Below, piece after piece: positions 13,401-22,894 of a stretch of 64,000 bases of DNA (positions are counted from its first letter, which is position 1; every line of letters starts with the position of its first letter). The notes under the pieces are model-generated. The model was not told the origin of the DNA and did not search any database. It saw only the letters and a list, made by a program, of their open reading frames with translations. A program made the translations under genes and the position numbers. Location of the stretch: positions 2,501,501-2,565,500 of the forward strand of contig NC_092570.1 of NCBI RefSeq assembly GCF_037975245.1, read 5' to 3'. The stretch is from Apostichopus japonicus (lineage: Eukaryota; Echinodermata; Holothuroidea; Aspidochirotida; Stichopodidae).

Positions 13401-14567
13401 CATTATGAAGAGGATAACGCCAATACTCCAGATATCGGTTCCGTGTGGATCGTAAGGGATTCCTTGAAGAATTTCTGGCGAGGCGTAGGCGGCACTTCCG
13501 CAATAGGTCCTACAGAGTCTATAGGCCTCGCACCAATCCCTTGCAAACCCGAAATCCGTTATTTTAGCAACAATTCCAGTCGGTGCCCAGTCCAGCAGGA
13601 CATTCTCACATTTCAAATCACGATGGAAGAATCCATTCAAATGTAGGTATTCGACAGCGTTCAGTATGTGGCTGAAAATGGTACGGGCCTCGTTGCTTGG
13701 CAGAGCTTTCTTCTTTTGGATATATTCTAAGAGATCACCGTGGCGTGCAAGTTCCATCACCATGATGATAGTATCTTTCTTTTCGATCACTTGATACAGT
13801 TCTATGATATTTGCATGCTTGATGGATTTCAGAATGCTTAATTCCCTCGGTAAAAACTTTCGCTGAAAACGGCTGTTTAGTCTCGCACGTGAGACTATCT
13901 TTAAGGCAACTCGTTTGCCTTGTCTGTTGTTGAAGGCTGATCTGACTTTTGCGTAGGTACCTTCGCCAAGTTTACCTTCGATTGTTATTCCCATCATTCG
14001 TAGAAGGTCAGACACAGACTCGACATCTAATTCCGTCGGATTCTGAGGTGGTTTATATCTCGAGGTAGTCTTAACGACAGTCGCTTCTTTCTTGCTTATA
14101 TCCTTCCCATATGCTTCTTCTTCCTCTGTCGTCATCGGTTTCTTGCCAACAATCTGCTTCGCCGGAGTAGCTCCTTTACCTCGGTTCCAACGACTGCGTC
14201 TCTCCTTTGCATCGGACACGGTGCTGTTGGGTGGTTTCTTTGGCTGGTGACTTACAGTTTCGGACCCTGGACGCGTTCGTGATCGAAAAGGATTCGTTTT
14301 ATAAAGATTATTATTTAAGTTCCGTTTTGTCAGACCTTGTGGGTCCTCGATCAAATCACACGTAGTCTCCCGTAGTTGTACCTTCGTATTCGACGAACGA
14401 GATGGGCCACTCTTGACGAATTTTTTAAAAGCATCTTTTGCGCCAAGGAAAGGAGACCTCTTGCCTTTCTTGGACTCCTCCGATTCTTGTGAACTGGCAG
14501 ACCATGCCTGTTGACCAACTTCGGGATCATTAGCCCCCTCTGCATGGACTTCTTCACCTTTATTCAT
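13401..14567 (-). CDS. TSSK-family Ser/Thr protein kinase, coding exon 1 of 2
   Basis: The gene spans 14567-7597 and encodes 492 residues; this exon gives residues 1-389. Residues 1-192 form a basic, Ser-rich, probably disordered extension. The kinase fold starts near 193. It has the Gly loop GEGTYAKV (201-208), Lys223 in VALKIV, Glu242 of helix C, the catalytic loop HRDLKCEN (315-322, Asp317) and the DFG motif (338-340). The activation segment carries TYCGSAAYASPE (354-365), a signature of testis-specific serine kinases, with Thr354 as the likely T-loop site. All catalytic residues are present, so it should be active. Family members phosphorylate sperm proteins during spermiogenesis; the role here is inferred. 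The start is fixed by an in-frame TGA four codons upstream. The exon ends at a consensus GTAAGT donor. Vertebrate TSSK1/2/3/6 are shorter (about 270-370 residues), so the extension is unusual. Confidence 0.88.
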
Positions 14568-15200
14568 TGAAAATGATCAAGTCCATTTCTTTCTGAGAAT
14601 ATGTCAAACTAGGCCCATTCCTGCAACTCGTTTCGTTGTTTCACATGCACGTTTAAACCAGCCGTGTTTTATTTACGTCTAGCAATTGCGATGTTGCAGT
14701 GAAGAGGCAATTTTATGACGTTATAATCGTCACAGCGCGTAAGATAACATCGCGCAATGAATTAACTTTACATGCAACGCTTGCGTGGAAGATTTAGTAT
14801 ACCACTGCTCGCTAATGCGCATCAAACATATCAAATATTGGCGAGATCGACTTGTGTACAGAATGACCAAGTTTCAAAAGTTCGTAGACAACACCTGTTT
14901 TTGTGGAAATATATCGTTAATTCATGGCAAGCAAGAACCAGCAGTCATAATTGTTGTGAGTCTTTTTACATAGTGATCCGTTTTTAAATCATATGTCTAT
15001 GCGCGCATTGACGCAAACTCATATCACTATATACTACGTTAGCGTGTATATTGCAAACAAAGCATGTCTATCGTTTTGTTTGCGCGTCGACAATGTCTTT
15101 CGTGTAGCAAAGGAAAACGCGCGCGTGGAAGTTAGTGTGAAGAAAAACCCAGGAGTTTTCATATTAAATTCCACCATGGCAACGCGTCACGTGGATGCAT
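14568..15200 (-). promoter_or_regulatory. Putative 5' region of the kinase gene
   Basis: Read towards the kinase start. A CRE-like TGACGTTA lies at 14716-14723, about 150 bp from the ATG. An RFX X-box-like GTTGCCATGG (minus strand) is at 15174-15183, next to a CACGTG E-box at 15188-15193. The word GCGTGGAAG occurs at 14783-14791 and 15123-15131, and again at 15334-15342. CREM and RFX factors drive spermatid genes in animals, so the sites are plausible. A similar ATATTAAATT..CCATGGC string at about 33778 suggests part of this could be an interspersed repeat. No TATA box or transcript start can be assigned. Confidence 0.3.
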
Positions 15201-17350
15201 TAGTGTACGCAAAGACAGTGTCTAGCTCTACAACATATCTCTGAGTTTATGACTTGAATGCATGAGGATGTTACACGTATAATTTCGCGCGTACATATTG
15301 AACAGTTAAGCTCTATAACGCATTACGAGTTATGCGTGGAAGTAAAGTCTGTACATGGTAATTTAATACGTTTTCAACTAGCTTCAACTACGCAAATCAC
15401 CTCTGATCACAGGCACAGGGTTGGGAGGGGAGGAAGGGTGGGGACTTGGAAGCAGCTTCAAACCTGATTCCACGAAAACAATAAAAGAAAATCGAACGAA
15501 AGAATTTCCCTTCTTTTCCTTTTTTATTAAACGGTATGAAAACAGCTGTATATAAACACCAACCGACATCAACACATATATATGATGTATATATATTTAT
15601 ATATATTTATACATAACAACAATTTCACCTAAAACTTACTTTCAAATTTGTCTAACTTTTGATTCTTCCGCAACTCGCATCGGTAAATCTACCAGAAACA
15701 CATGTCGATATATTCAGTGTTAATTTTCTTAGGGTATCAGTTGTGATTGGATAAGATAATAATACACGTCCCTTTAACGGTAGCAACAAAAGGGCTAAAA
15801 ATGGTAAAAAATGTTCTTAGAAGGTTTTGATTTTTTTTCCTTCCCCGTCATGAAATAACGTTTAGTCTTCGCTTACATCGTTGTTAAATTCCCCAGAAAC
15901 GGTTTCGTATAAACTGATATTGTAAAGGTTACCTTTCAAAGCAGGAAGACTCAGTGCAGCGGAAAGATGCATGGAGTGGTTAAGTGTCGTTAAATCAAAC
16001 TGTAAGTCCTTCTACTTTGATAAATCAGTATTTAACCGTAATGGCTATAAAGGGCTTGTTTAAAGTGTTTCGCGGAATAGGTTATGTAGCCAACACATAT
16101 AATACTATAGGCTAGGGTCGCCACTGACAGCGGTGAATTACCATGATGTAATGTTACGAAACATCAATGTATTCCCCAAATATGCTAGATACCCCATTCC
16201 ATCCCCTCCCCTTTAAACTAAACAAGTGGTCACTAATTTAATAGCTTTTACAATTACCTTTCTGCCATGACCCGGCTAATTTGACTAGTGTATGGTAACG
16301 TTTAGACCAGTGGTAGGCTGATGTTTACTCATAGCGTAGCCTATTGGTCATTCTGAGCAACAAGTATGAGCATAATGGATGACTTTAGGTACACAATTAG
16401 TTGAAGACGGTTGGAACCCATCACTATGTGTCCAGATTGTATGTCTCTATACCACTTGTACGTTTTTAGAAACTTCTCTTTAAAGATCTGTGCCTCATCC
16501 ATCAAAATGACTGGACTACCGGCTGGTCTAAGCCACAGACAATAAGGTCAGGTCAGGTCAGGTCTCTCAGAAGCAACACAAAACTCATCAGGAGAAAAGT
16601 AAGACTTTTATGGCCTCAAATAATATGTTTATAATGCTTTGTGAAGATCAAATGGTGATAGATGTCATTCAACGTTGCTATCTTCTTTATATTTGGGCAA
16701 ACGAACATGTTGTGTTGAGTTATTATAATTCATAACACAATAGATTAACATTAACATTGAAGCCTGAGCTTTAGGAGTCGACGTCATCGTCGGCTCAGCT
16801 TTAAAGGAGCATTGATCTAGACTCTGGGGATATTTAAAGGTGCATAGAAACATTACTAGTACTCAACGTGTTTTTGTATGTTGAACTTCGACATATCAAA
16901 ACTAAAATGTTGTCAAAAGTCATTCTTTAATTGTAAAAAACCTGTGACACAGGTCAAAAAGTTGCTGTAATTGCTGAGGGGAAATCATGTCACCCCAGAG
17001 CCATCTTGTTGGAACGCTGCTCTGGTAACGCAACGAATCAAGCTTAACATTTGGACAGAAATAAGCCTGATGCACTTTTCATGCAATCATTGCTCGATAC
17101 TTTTATGAATGTACATCCACACAAAATCAACCTTAAAGCAAACTGGTATCCACATATTTTTTCTACGATAAGCTCACTGATTAATTTCTTTTGGTGCGAG
17201 TTTCTTTCTTTGATGAATCATAAAATGACTTCTTCCATTGTACCTATAACTATCAATGACTTGTACCACACTAATAAATATCATATATTACAGACGCCAC
17301 CACTTCAAATGGTAAAGTTAACATATATATATAAATAAGTAAATATATAT

Positions 17351-17411
<61 letters not shown>

Positions 17412-19066
17412 TTACCCTTTGTTATTTTACCTTTTTTATTAAACTGACACATCATAATAGAGATTTACACGAGCAGGGGAGTATCAAAGTTGAACATTCT
17501 TATATGTCAAGTATAAAGTAACATTATTTTATTTTATTTTACTTTTTGTTTCTTATTGCTTCTACAATTTGGTGTATCTACATGAAAAGCATATTCATAA
17601 TAATCTTGATAACAAGTTTAATTTGAACTGTTCAAAAACAACCTGAAATAATATGGTTGCAAACTGAACGGCAGACCAAAAAGCAAATAATAAAATATAT
17701 TGAATGTACTGTTTATAATTTTGATGGTAATTACAATATGTTTGAAAAAAAAAAACGATTTAGAGGTATACTACTGCAGGAAATAAAAAAAAATACCGGT
17801 ATTCACAGAATAATAATAAAATAATCGAATTGTTAATAACGGCGTTCCAAAGTGATGGAAATTACAACAAATACTTACGATTACGTAATTTCAACCACAA
17901 ATATTGCTTTGAATGTTCGGCCATTGCAGTAAACGTTTACTTTTCCCGGCGATTTATTTCCAAGAATTTTGAATGAGACAGTAGTTTGAGGTTAGGCTTA
18001 GACAACTAAAGATGTTTAGGTCACGTGAGTGAACATTCCTCCCCAAACAATTATTCCAAAAACGGTTTAATTTCTCAGATGTAGTTAATGTAACTAATAA
18101 TTATCCGATAGAAGAACATTACTCACATAAGGTTTATACTTTCTGTAGGTGGCCTAGGGAATCAAACTGTAACAGGTTAAAATCCAAACAATTCCTTTAC
18201 TGTAGAGGAGTGGATTGGGAAGCATCCATATTTTTCTTCGAATGCCTAATCAGATTAAACAGGTTTCATTTAGGTTTTGCCTTGTATCATTGAAGAACGT
18301 ATATAAACTTCTCTCTCCACAAGATTTCGTGGTGTTATGTATACGGGGTTAAACCACAATGTATTCATATATTGTCTGACATAATCCACGTGACATTCTT
18401 TAACAAGACGAATTAACAACGTTTATGGTGTTGCTATGACAATCCCCAAACTACCCCAATAGATATTGAAATTGGCGCGTACTTATCCCTGTACCACGTT
18501 GGCGGTTCCTGGGCATCACGAGAGAATATGCTAGCATATCTTTAGGCCATCGTCCGACGTTATGTTACCATGTCAGATTAGTTCGTCACTGTATTGCTCT
18601 CATCAAGTAATGAATATGTAACTACCACAAAACTCAACACCCGGGGGTGTCTTAGGTAATGGTTCACATGCTTTAGGACCTCTCTTTCAACCTTAAAATT
18701 TCTTATCCACCTTTGTCGCATTGAAAATAATTCATGACTAGCTTACTTCTTTTTTTCTTATCTTGTTTCACCCTTCAATTATCAAAGACAAATTAAATTG
18801 GTCTTCTCTCTCTCCGTTACAAACTCTTTCGCATCTGACATGGTGACTGCATGCATTGGTGTTTTTTGGCGTTCCAAGGAAATTTAAGATAACATGCACG
18901 AGCAAAACCATGTTGATTCCCTATATCCCCTCATGCATTGGACCCTATACCCATCATCAGTATACCATCAACACCACCACCACCACCACAATCGAGCATA
19001 TCCATGGCAGTCATCAGACCAAGACTGTGATATTATAGGATCAAGGTCCATACCAGCAGTGGTCTT
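15201..19066. other. Intergenic between the two minus-strand genes
   Basis: No gene recognised. It contains a TCAGG-type pentamer repeat near 16545-16563, an AT microsatellite at 17321-17407 and a short ACC repeat near 18971-18988. Minus-strand AATAAA words occur far downstream of the cholinesterase stop (for example near 17952), so its 3' end cannot be fixed. Confidence 0.6.
17321..17407. repeat. (AT)n microsatellite
   Basis: AT dinucleotide tract with two short AAATA/AAGTAAA interruptions. Confidence 0.9.
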
Positions 19067-19197
19067 TTATGAATTATTGCATTCATTGTCCTTGTTGTTC
19101 ACGTAATGATCAAATTCGGCCTTCCAGTTCACCATGTAATCTGTACGCCACTTATCAAATTCCTCCTTCCATGATATTTCAGCTTCCTTTATGTCAC
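19067..19197 (-). CDS. ache: Acetylcholinesterase-type cholinesterase, coding exon 3 of 3 (T-type tail)
   Basis: The acceptor (TTATTTTTCAG) and phase 1 join make Gly573, and the exon ends at TAA. It encodes a 43-residue amphipathic tail with Trp582, Trp589 and Trp597 and a cysteine, Cys612, four residues from the end. The segment DYMVNWKAEFDHY matches the vertebrate AChE T-peptide pattern (tryptophan amphiphilic tetramerisation domain). In known enzymes this tail forms the tetramer around a proline-rich anchor (ColQ or PRiMA). The Trp spacing is 7 then 8, against 7 and 7 in vertebrates. Having the tail on its own exon parallels vertebrate exon 6 and would allow alternative C-termini, but I see no alternative exon. 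Confidence 0.85.
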
Positions 19198-20202
19198 CTG
19201 AAAAATAAAAATCACAGATGAGGAAAGAAATAAAGGTTTTGTTTTTTTCTCTCGGAATAACAGTACCATAAATGAAAAAGGGACCTTTTGTCGATATACA
19301 AATATCATATTAACTCATCCGACATTTTGATAGCCCCTCTATTTCTCTCAGGAGTCCATCCAGATTTTTCCAGGTACGGGCAAAATTAATACTTTGTGTA
19401 CGGCGAAGTGCCCCTATGACTGACGTAGATACGACGTAGTTGTATAACTGTTTGCAAGTCTTGTTGTAAAGGGGACTAGATACAGATCTGGCTCCGGGCA
19501 CAATTATTAAATCAACCCTCCCCCGCTGGACCTTTGAGAATACATGATTGCTTATCCCACACTCTTCCTGGTCCCTTCAATATTTCAGCGGTTCCCTTAT
19601 TTGTAACAGTACCGCTCTGAACCCCATCCTGGCAATCTTTGTTATATTAGAAACTTAAATCGGTTAACATAACACCAATGATCCCCGCCATCACCTCACG
19701 CCATCCTACTCAATTGTATCCAGTTTTTTCTTTGGGTGTTGTGGGGTGGGGCGGTGGTCAATATTTGGTAAACAGTTTTTCGATGCTGTGATGTTTAAGC
19801 TACCACGTTTGAAGTCTGTTTGCTTCATTTCAACCAGGGATGTACGTTGATTGGCAGAAACACAAAGATTCTAAATGCAACGTAGGAGATTCATCCAAGA
19901 TCTACATGTCCAAATATGGCTTCCGTACACTTCAAAGGCACTTGTGGAGCCACTTATAATAATATTACCGAAAAACAGACGATGAAGATGAAGAAGAATA
20001 CAGAAACCAAGCGCTTCAAACTGGAACCCCGTCTACCTGCTTGAGGTTCATCTTAGATATGCTGGAGTTGGGGCGTGTGTAAAGGTTAACACGTTAACCT
20101 CAAATGACAGTGAACGTCTACAATATACAGTATGGACCTGTCCAATGGTCTATATCGCATAGAGTTGAACCTTAAACTACAACAGTTCTCCCATCAGCTT
20201 AC
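19198..20202 (-). other. Cholinesterase intron 2 (1.0 kb)
   Basis: CAG|GTAAGC donor at the 20203 side and CAG acceptor at the 19197 side, phase 1. I see no repeat or RNA gene inside. Confidence 0.8.
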
Positions 20203-20387
20203 CTGTTTGTGTCTCTAATTTTGGTAAATATTGATTCCAGAAGGCGCATTTGTCGGCCCTTGGCCCTCTTCCAACCTTACGTATGTCTTTGCCGAGGTCC
20301 TCGTCGAGTGTAAGGAATTCTTGGCCTGTGTCAGTATAGAGTGGCCACTCTGGTCCATTGAAATCATCTTCTGGGGCGTTGGGGTTT
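20203..20387 (-). CDS. ache: Acetylcholinesterase-type cholinesterase, coding exon 2 of 3
   Basis: Residues 511-573 (both end codons split). It follows a CCCATCAG acceptor and joins exon 1 in phase 2, giving FARTGNPN, the standard esterase junction. It carries Cys558 in ADKCAFWN, which should pair with Cys433 of exon 1, and the FWNQYLPKL strand/helix that closes the catalytic domain. It ends at CAG|GTAAGC. Confidence 0.88.
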
Positions 20388-21362
20388 CTGATGGGAACAG
20401 AACAGAACATCAAATCAAATTCATTGTAGTTCATCTTAAGATGATCGCAGGTTCAGGGCCAATAATGTAACATTGTGCAACAATAGTTTCTCCCCAATTC
20501 TTGCCAGATTGTGAGCATATATCATATTTCTTCTTCCTATGCATTTCCCAGTCGACAAAGGAATTTAAAAGCCATCAGTAAACTGGCTCCTAAGTTTTAT
20601 GTGTTCGATGTTGTTTTCAAAAAGAGTTTTGCTGAAGGTTCTGACTCTCAAGGATATTCCTAGATATTGACAAATTTCCAATTATCTCTGAGAGGACACG
20701 TGATCTATGGTTAGCAAGAACAAACATGTTGTCAAGTGGTTACAGGAAGTGGACTTGTGATCTAAGGAATGCAGGTTCGATTCCTGGCCAGATCATTGCG
20801 TTGTGTTCTTGGGCAAGGCACTTTATCTCCATTGCCTCTCTTCATCCAGGTGTATAAATGAGGACTTGTAATTATAGATGCGTGCGCCGGTTTTTGGCTG
20901 CAACCTATGGGAAGTCCCCCGAGGGACACGTGGATGTGCTGCACTGTGGTGCCACAGGAGAGATTGATTGAATTGTGCAAACTTTGGTGTGTGGGTGCGA
21001 CAAGTTACACTGATTACCCAAGGGTTAAGTTGTAAAGTCGTGTGAGTAGTCCTTAGCCTCATACAAGACTGTAAACCTTTAACCGCCAAGTTGTCAGATA
21101 TGGCGCGTTATAAGTGGCCACTTTATTATTTTGATTTTCAACTAGTTGCCACTTTTAAAAAGAGATATATTGTTCATTGACACTTCAGATTTGGTAAATT
21201 GGCAAAGAAGCAAATGATACACTTCCAATCAGACTTGACAGATTTAAGCTTCATAGAAAAGTTCATTATATGAAAACAAATAAACAAAGAAACACACGAA
21301 CTAGAGATTGAGAAAGAGAAGAAAAAAAGAAGCAAGGAAGCATTATCAACGATGCAACTTAC
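20388..21362 (-). other. Cholinesterase intron 1 (1.0 kb) carrying a SINE
   Basis: GTAAGT donor at 21357-21362, acceptor at 20388-20389, phase 2. About 400 bp of it is a tRNA-derived SINE (20732-21133). Confidence 0.85.
20732..21133 (+). mobile_element. tRNA-derived SINE
   Basis: The head has an A-box-like TGGTTACAGG and a consensus B box GGTTCGATTCC at 20774-20784. About 350 bp of body follow. A TTGGGCAAGGCACTTTATC word near 20811-20828 is one I recognise from many invertebrate and fish SINEs. The 3' end reads GGCGCGTTATAAGTGGCCAC then TTTATTATT, the common ATT-type tail. It lies antisense within the cholinesterase intron. Exact ends are approximate because I cannot fix a target-site duplication. 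Confidence 0.7.
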
Positions 21363-22894
21363 CCAGTCCTAGCAAAGTTGGCCCAGTATCTCATCATTTT
21401 CTTACTCAAAACAATCTCTTCGTCCGAATATTCTGTTTCTGGATTAAGTGGATATCCAAAAGCATACATTATTTCGTCGCCGTGAAGAACACCCATCCAT
21501 TCGGGCCAAGGACTTGCAGAAGGAAGGTCCAAGAATCTGTAATAGAAGACGTCGTTTCCTGCGGATGAGTACGCTTTCGCCATGTCGTAAGTGGAACACG
21601 TGAAAAAATAATCACCGGCTGCAAATTCTACACCGTCTTTCAGTTTGACGGGATCGTAAGGGTCCAACCAATCTGTATATTGGAAAGCAATAGCATCCAA
21701 GCCAAAGCTATTCGCGTTTCCAAAAACATATTTCAATGAATCTAGATAATCGTCCCTCGTCAACTGTGGCTCTTGGCCAAATAAGGTTGAAGTTGTACGA
21801 TTGAAATTGACTACTTCGTATATAAAGAAGAACATTGCTTCATTCAGATTGCTTCCCAACAATATTTCTGCCGGTTTGAAAGTTTGCCTTTCGAAAGCCG
21901 TACGAGGTGTTTCCGGTATAAACGTACCGTCAACCACTGGAACATATGGAAAATCTAGGAAAGTCTTTGATACCATGAATTGACTCGATAGAATATCAAT
22001 AACATCTGCATTTTCAAGACAAGCAATAATTTCGTCGCTGGTACCATCCGCATTGCAATTTAGCATCCCGGCTGTTTCTCGGCTTCTTCTGATTCCTTCC
22101 TCCATTGTGAGGTATGCCCATGGAGCTGTAGCTGTAGAACTTTGTAAAATGCCTCTGTGGAACAGACCGCGACTAACGGGGGAAATCATATGGTGAGCAA
22201 CACTGGCTGCGCCAGCACTTTCTCCCCATATCGTCACCCTGTTGGGATCCCCTCCAAAGAGAGCGATGTTATCTTGTACCCATTGAAAAGCAAGGGCTTG
22301 GTCCATAAGACCCTGGTTTCCAGGCGCGTTCTCGTCACCAAGAGTTAAAAATCCCAATGCACCCATTCTGTAGTTCATAGATACGACGATAACCTCTTCT
22401 TCTGCTGCTAACCATCTGCCGTCGTAAACTTCGAGAGACGAAACTCCGCCGTAAAAAGAACCACCGTAAATCCATATCATGACGGCGGCATTTTCTGGCC
22501 GTGGCGATGGAACCCATACATTTAAATTGAGGCAGTTTTCGTGAAGTGGTACGGTTGGATTCCACATATTGGCGCCCCAGAAATCTCCGAACGCTGTGTC
22601 AGGTATCATGTAACATCCTGCTCCAAAGAAGGTTCCATTTAGAATTTCTTCCCAAGGTTCCTTGGCGACGGGGGCACGAAAACGAAGGTGGCCGACAGGT
22701 GACTCTCCGAATGGTATACCTAGATATGCTTCCACTCTTTTATCATCAACGTCTATTACCTTGCCTAAGACTTTTCCCGTATTGGTATTGATAATTGGAC
22801 CCAAAGACTCACTACATCTGACCACTATTACGAATGACAGAAAGGAAAGCACGAGTATCCCTGCAGACGACATTGTGAACATCTTGAACTGCAT
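21363..22894 (-). CDS. ache: Acetylcholinesterase-type cholinesterase, coding exon 1 of 3
   Basis: The whole product is 615 residues; this exon gives 1-510 plus two bases. A hydrophobic signal peptide (about 9-26) makes it secreted. The alpha/beta-hydrolase triad is Ser226 in GESAG, Glu352 in NLNEA and His471 in VLHGDE. Expected disulfides are Cys94-Cys121, Cys280-Cys292 and Cys433-Cys558 (exon 2). Trp111 in MWNP matches the choline-binding Trp84 of Torpedo AChE, and Trp259 matches Trp233. The acyl pocket reads Leu313/Phe315. The oxyanion-hole motif is YGGSFYGG (143-150), with Ser146 where AChEs usually have Gly119. Role: hydrolysis of acetylcholine or related choline esters. The open frame extends seven codons upstream, but TATTTTCCAG at 22895-22904 (minus) looks like an acceptor, so I start at the ATG directly after it; a 5' UTR exon probably lies upstream. 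A generic carboxylesterase is less likely given Trp111 and the tail. Confidence 0.88.

Noticed and set aside
16545-16563. AGGTCA direct repeats as nuclear-receptor sites
   Set aside because: It is an overlapping 5-bp TCAGG repeat, so half-sites overlap and lack a valid spacer.
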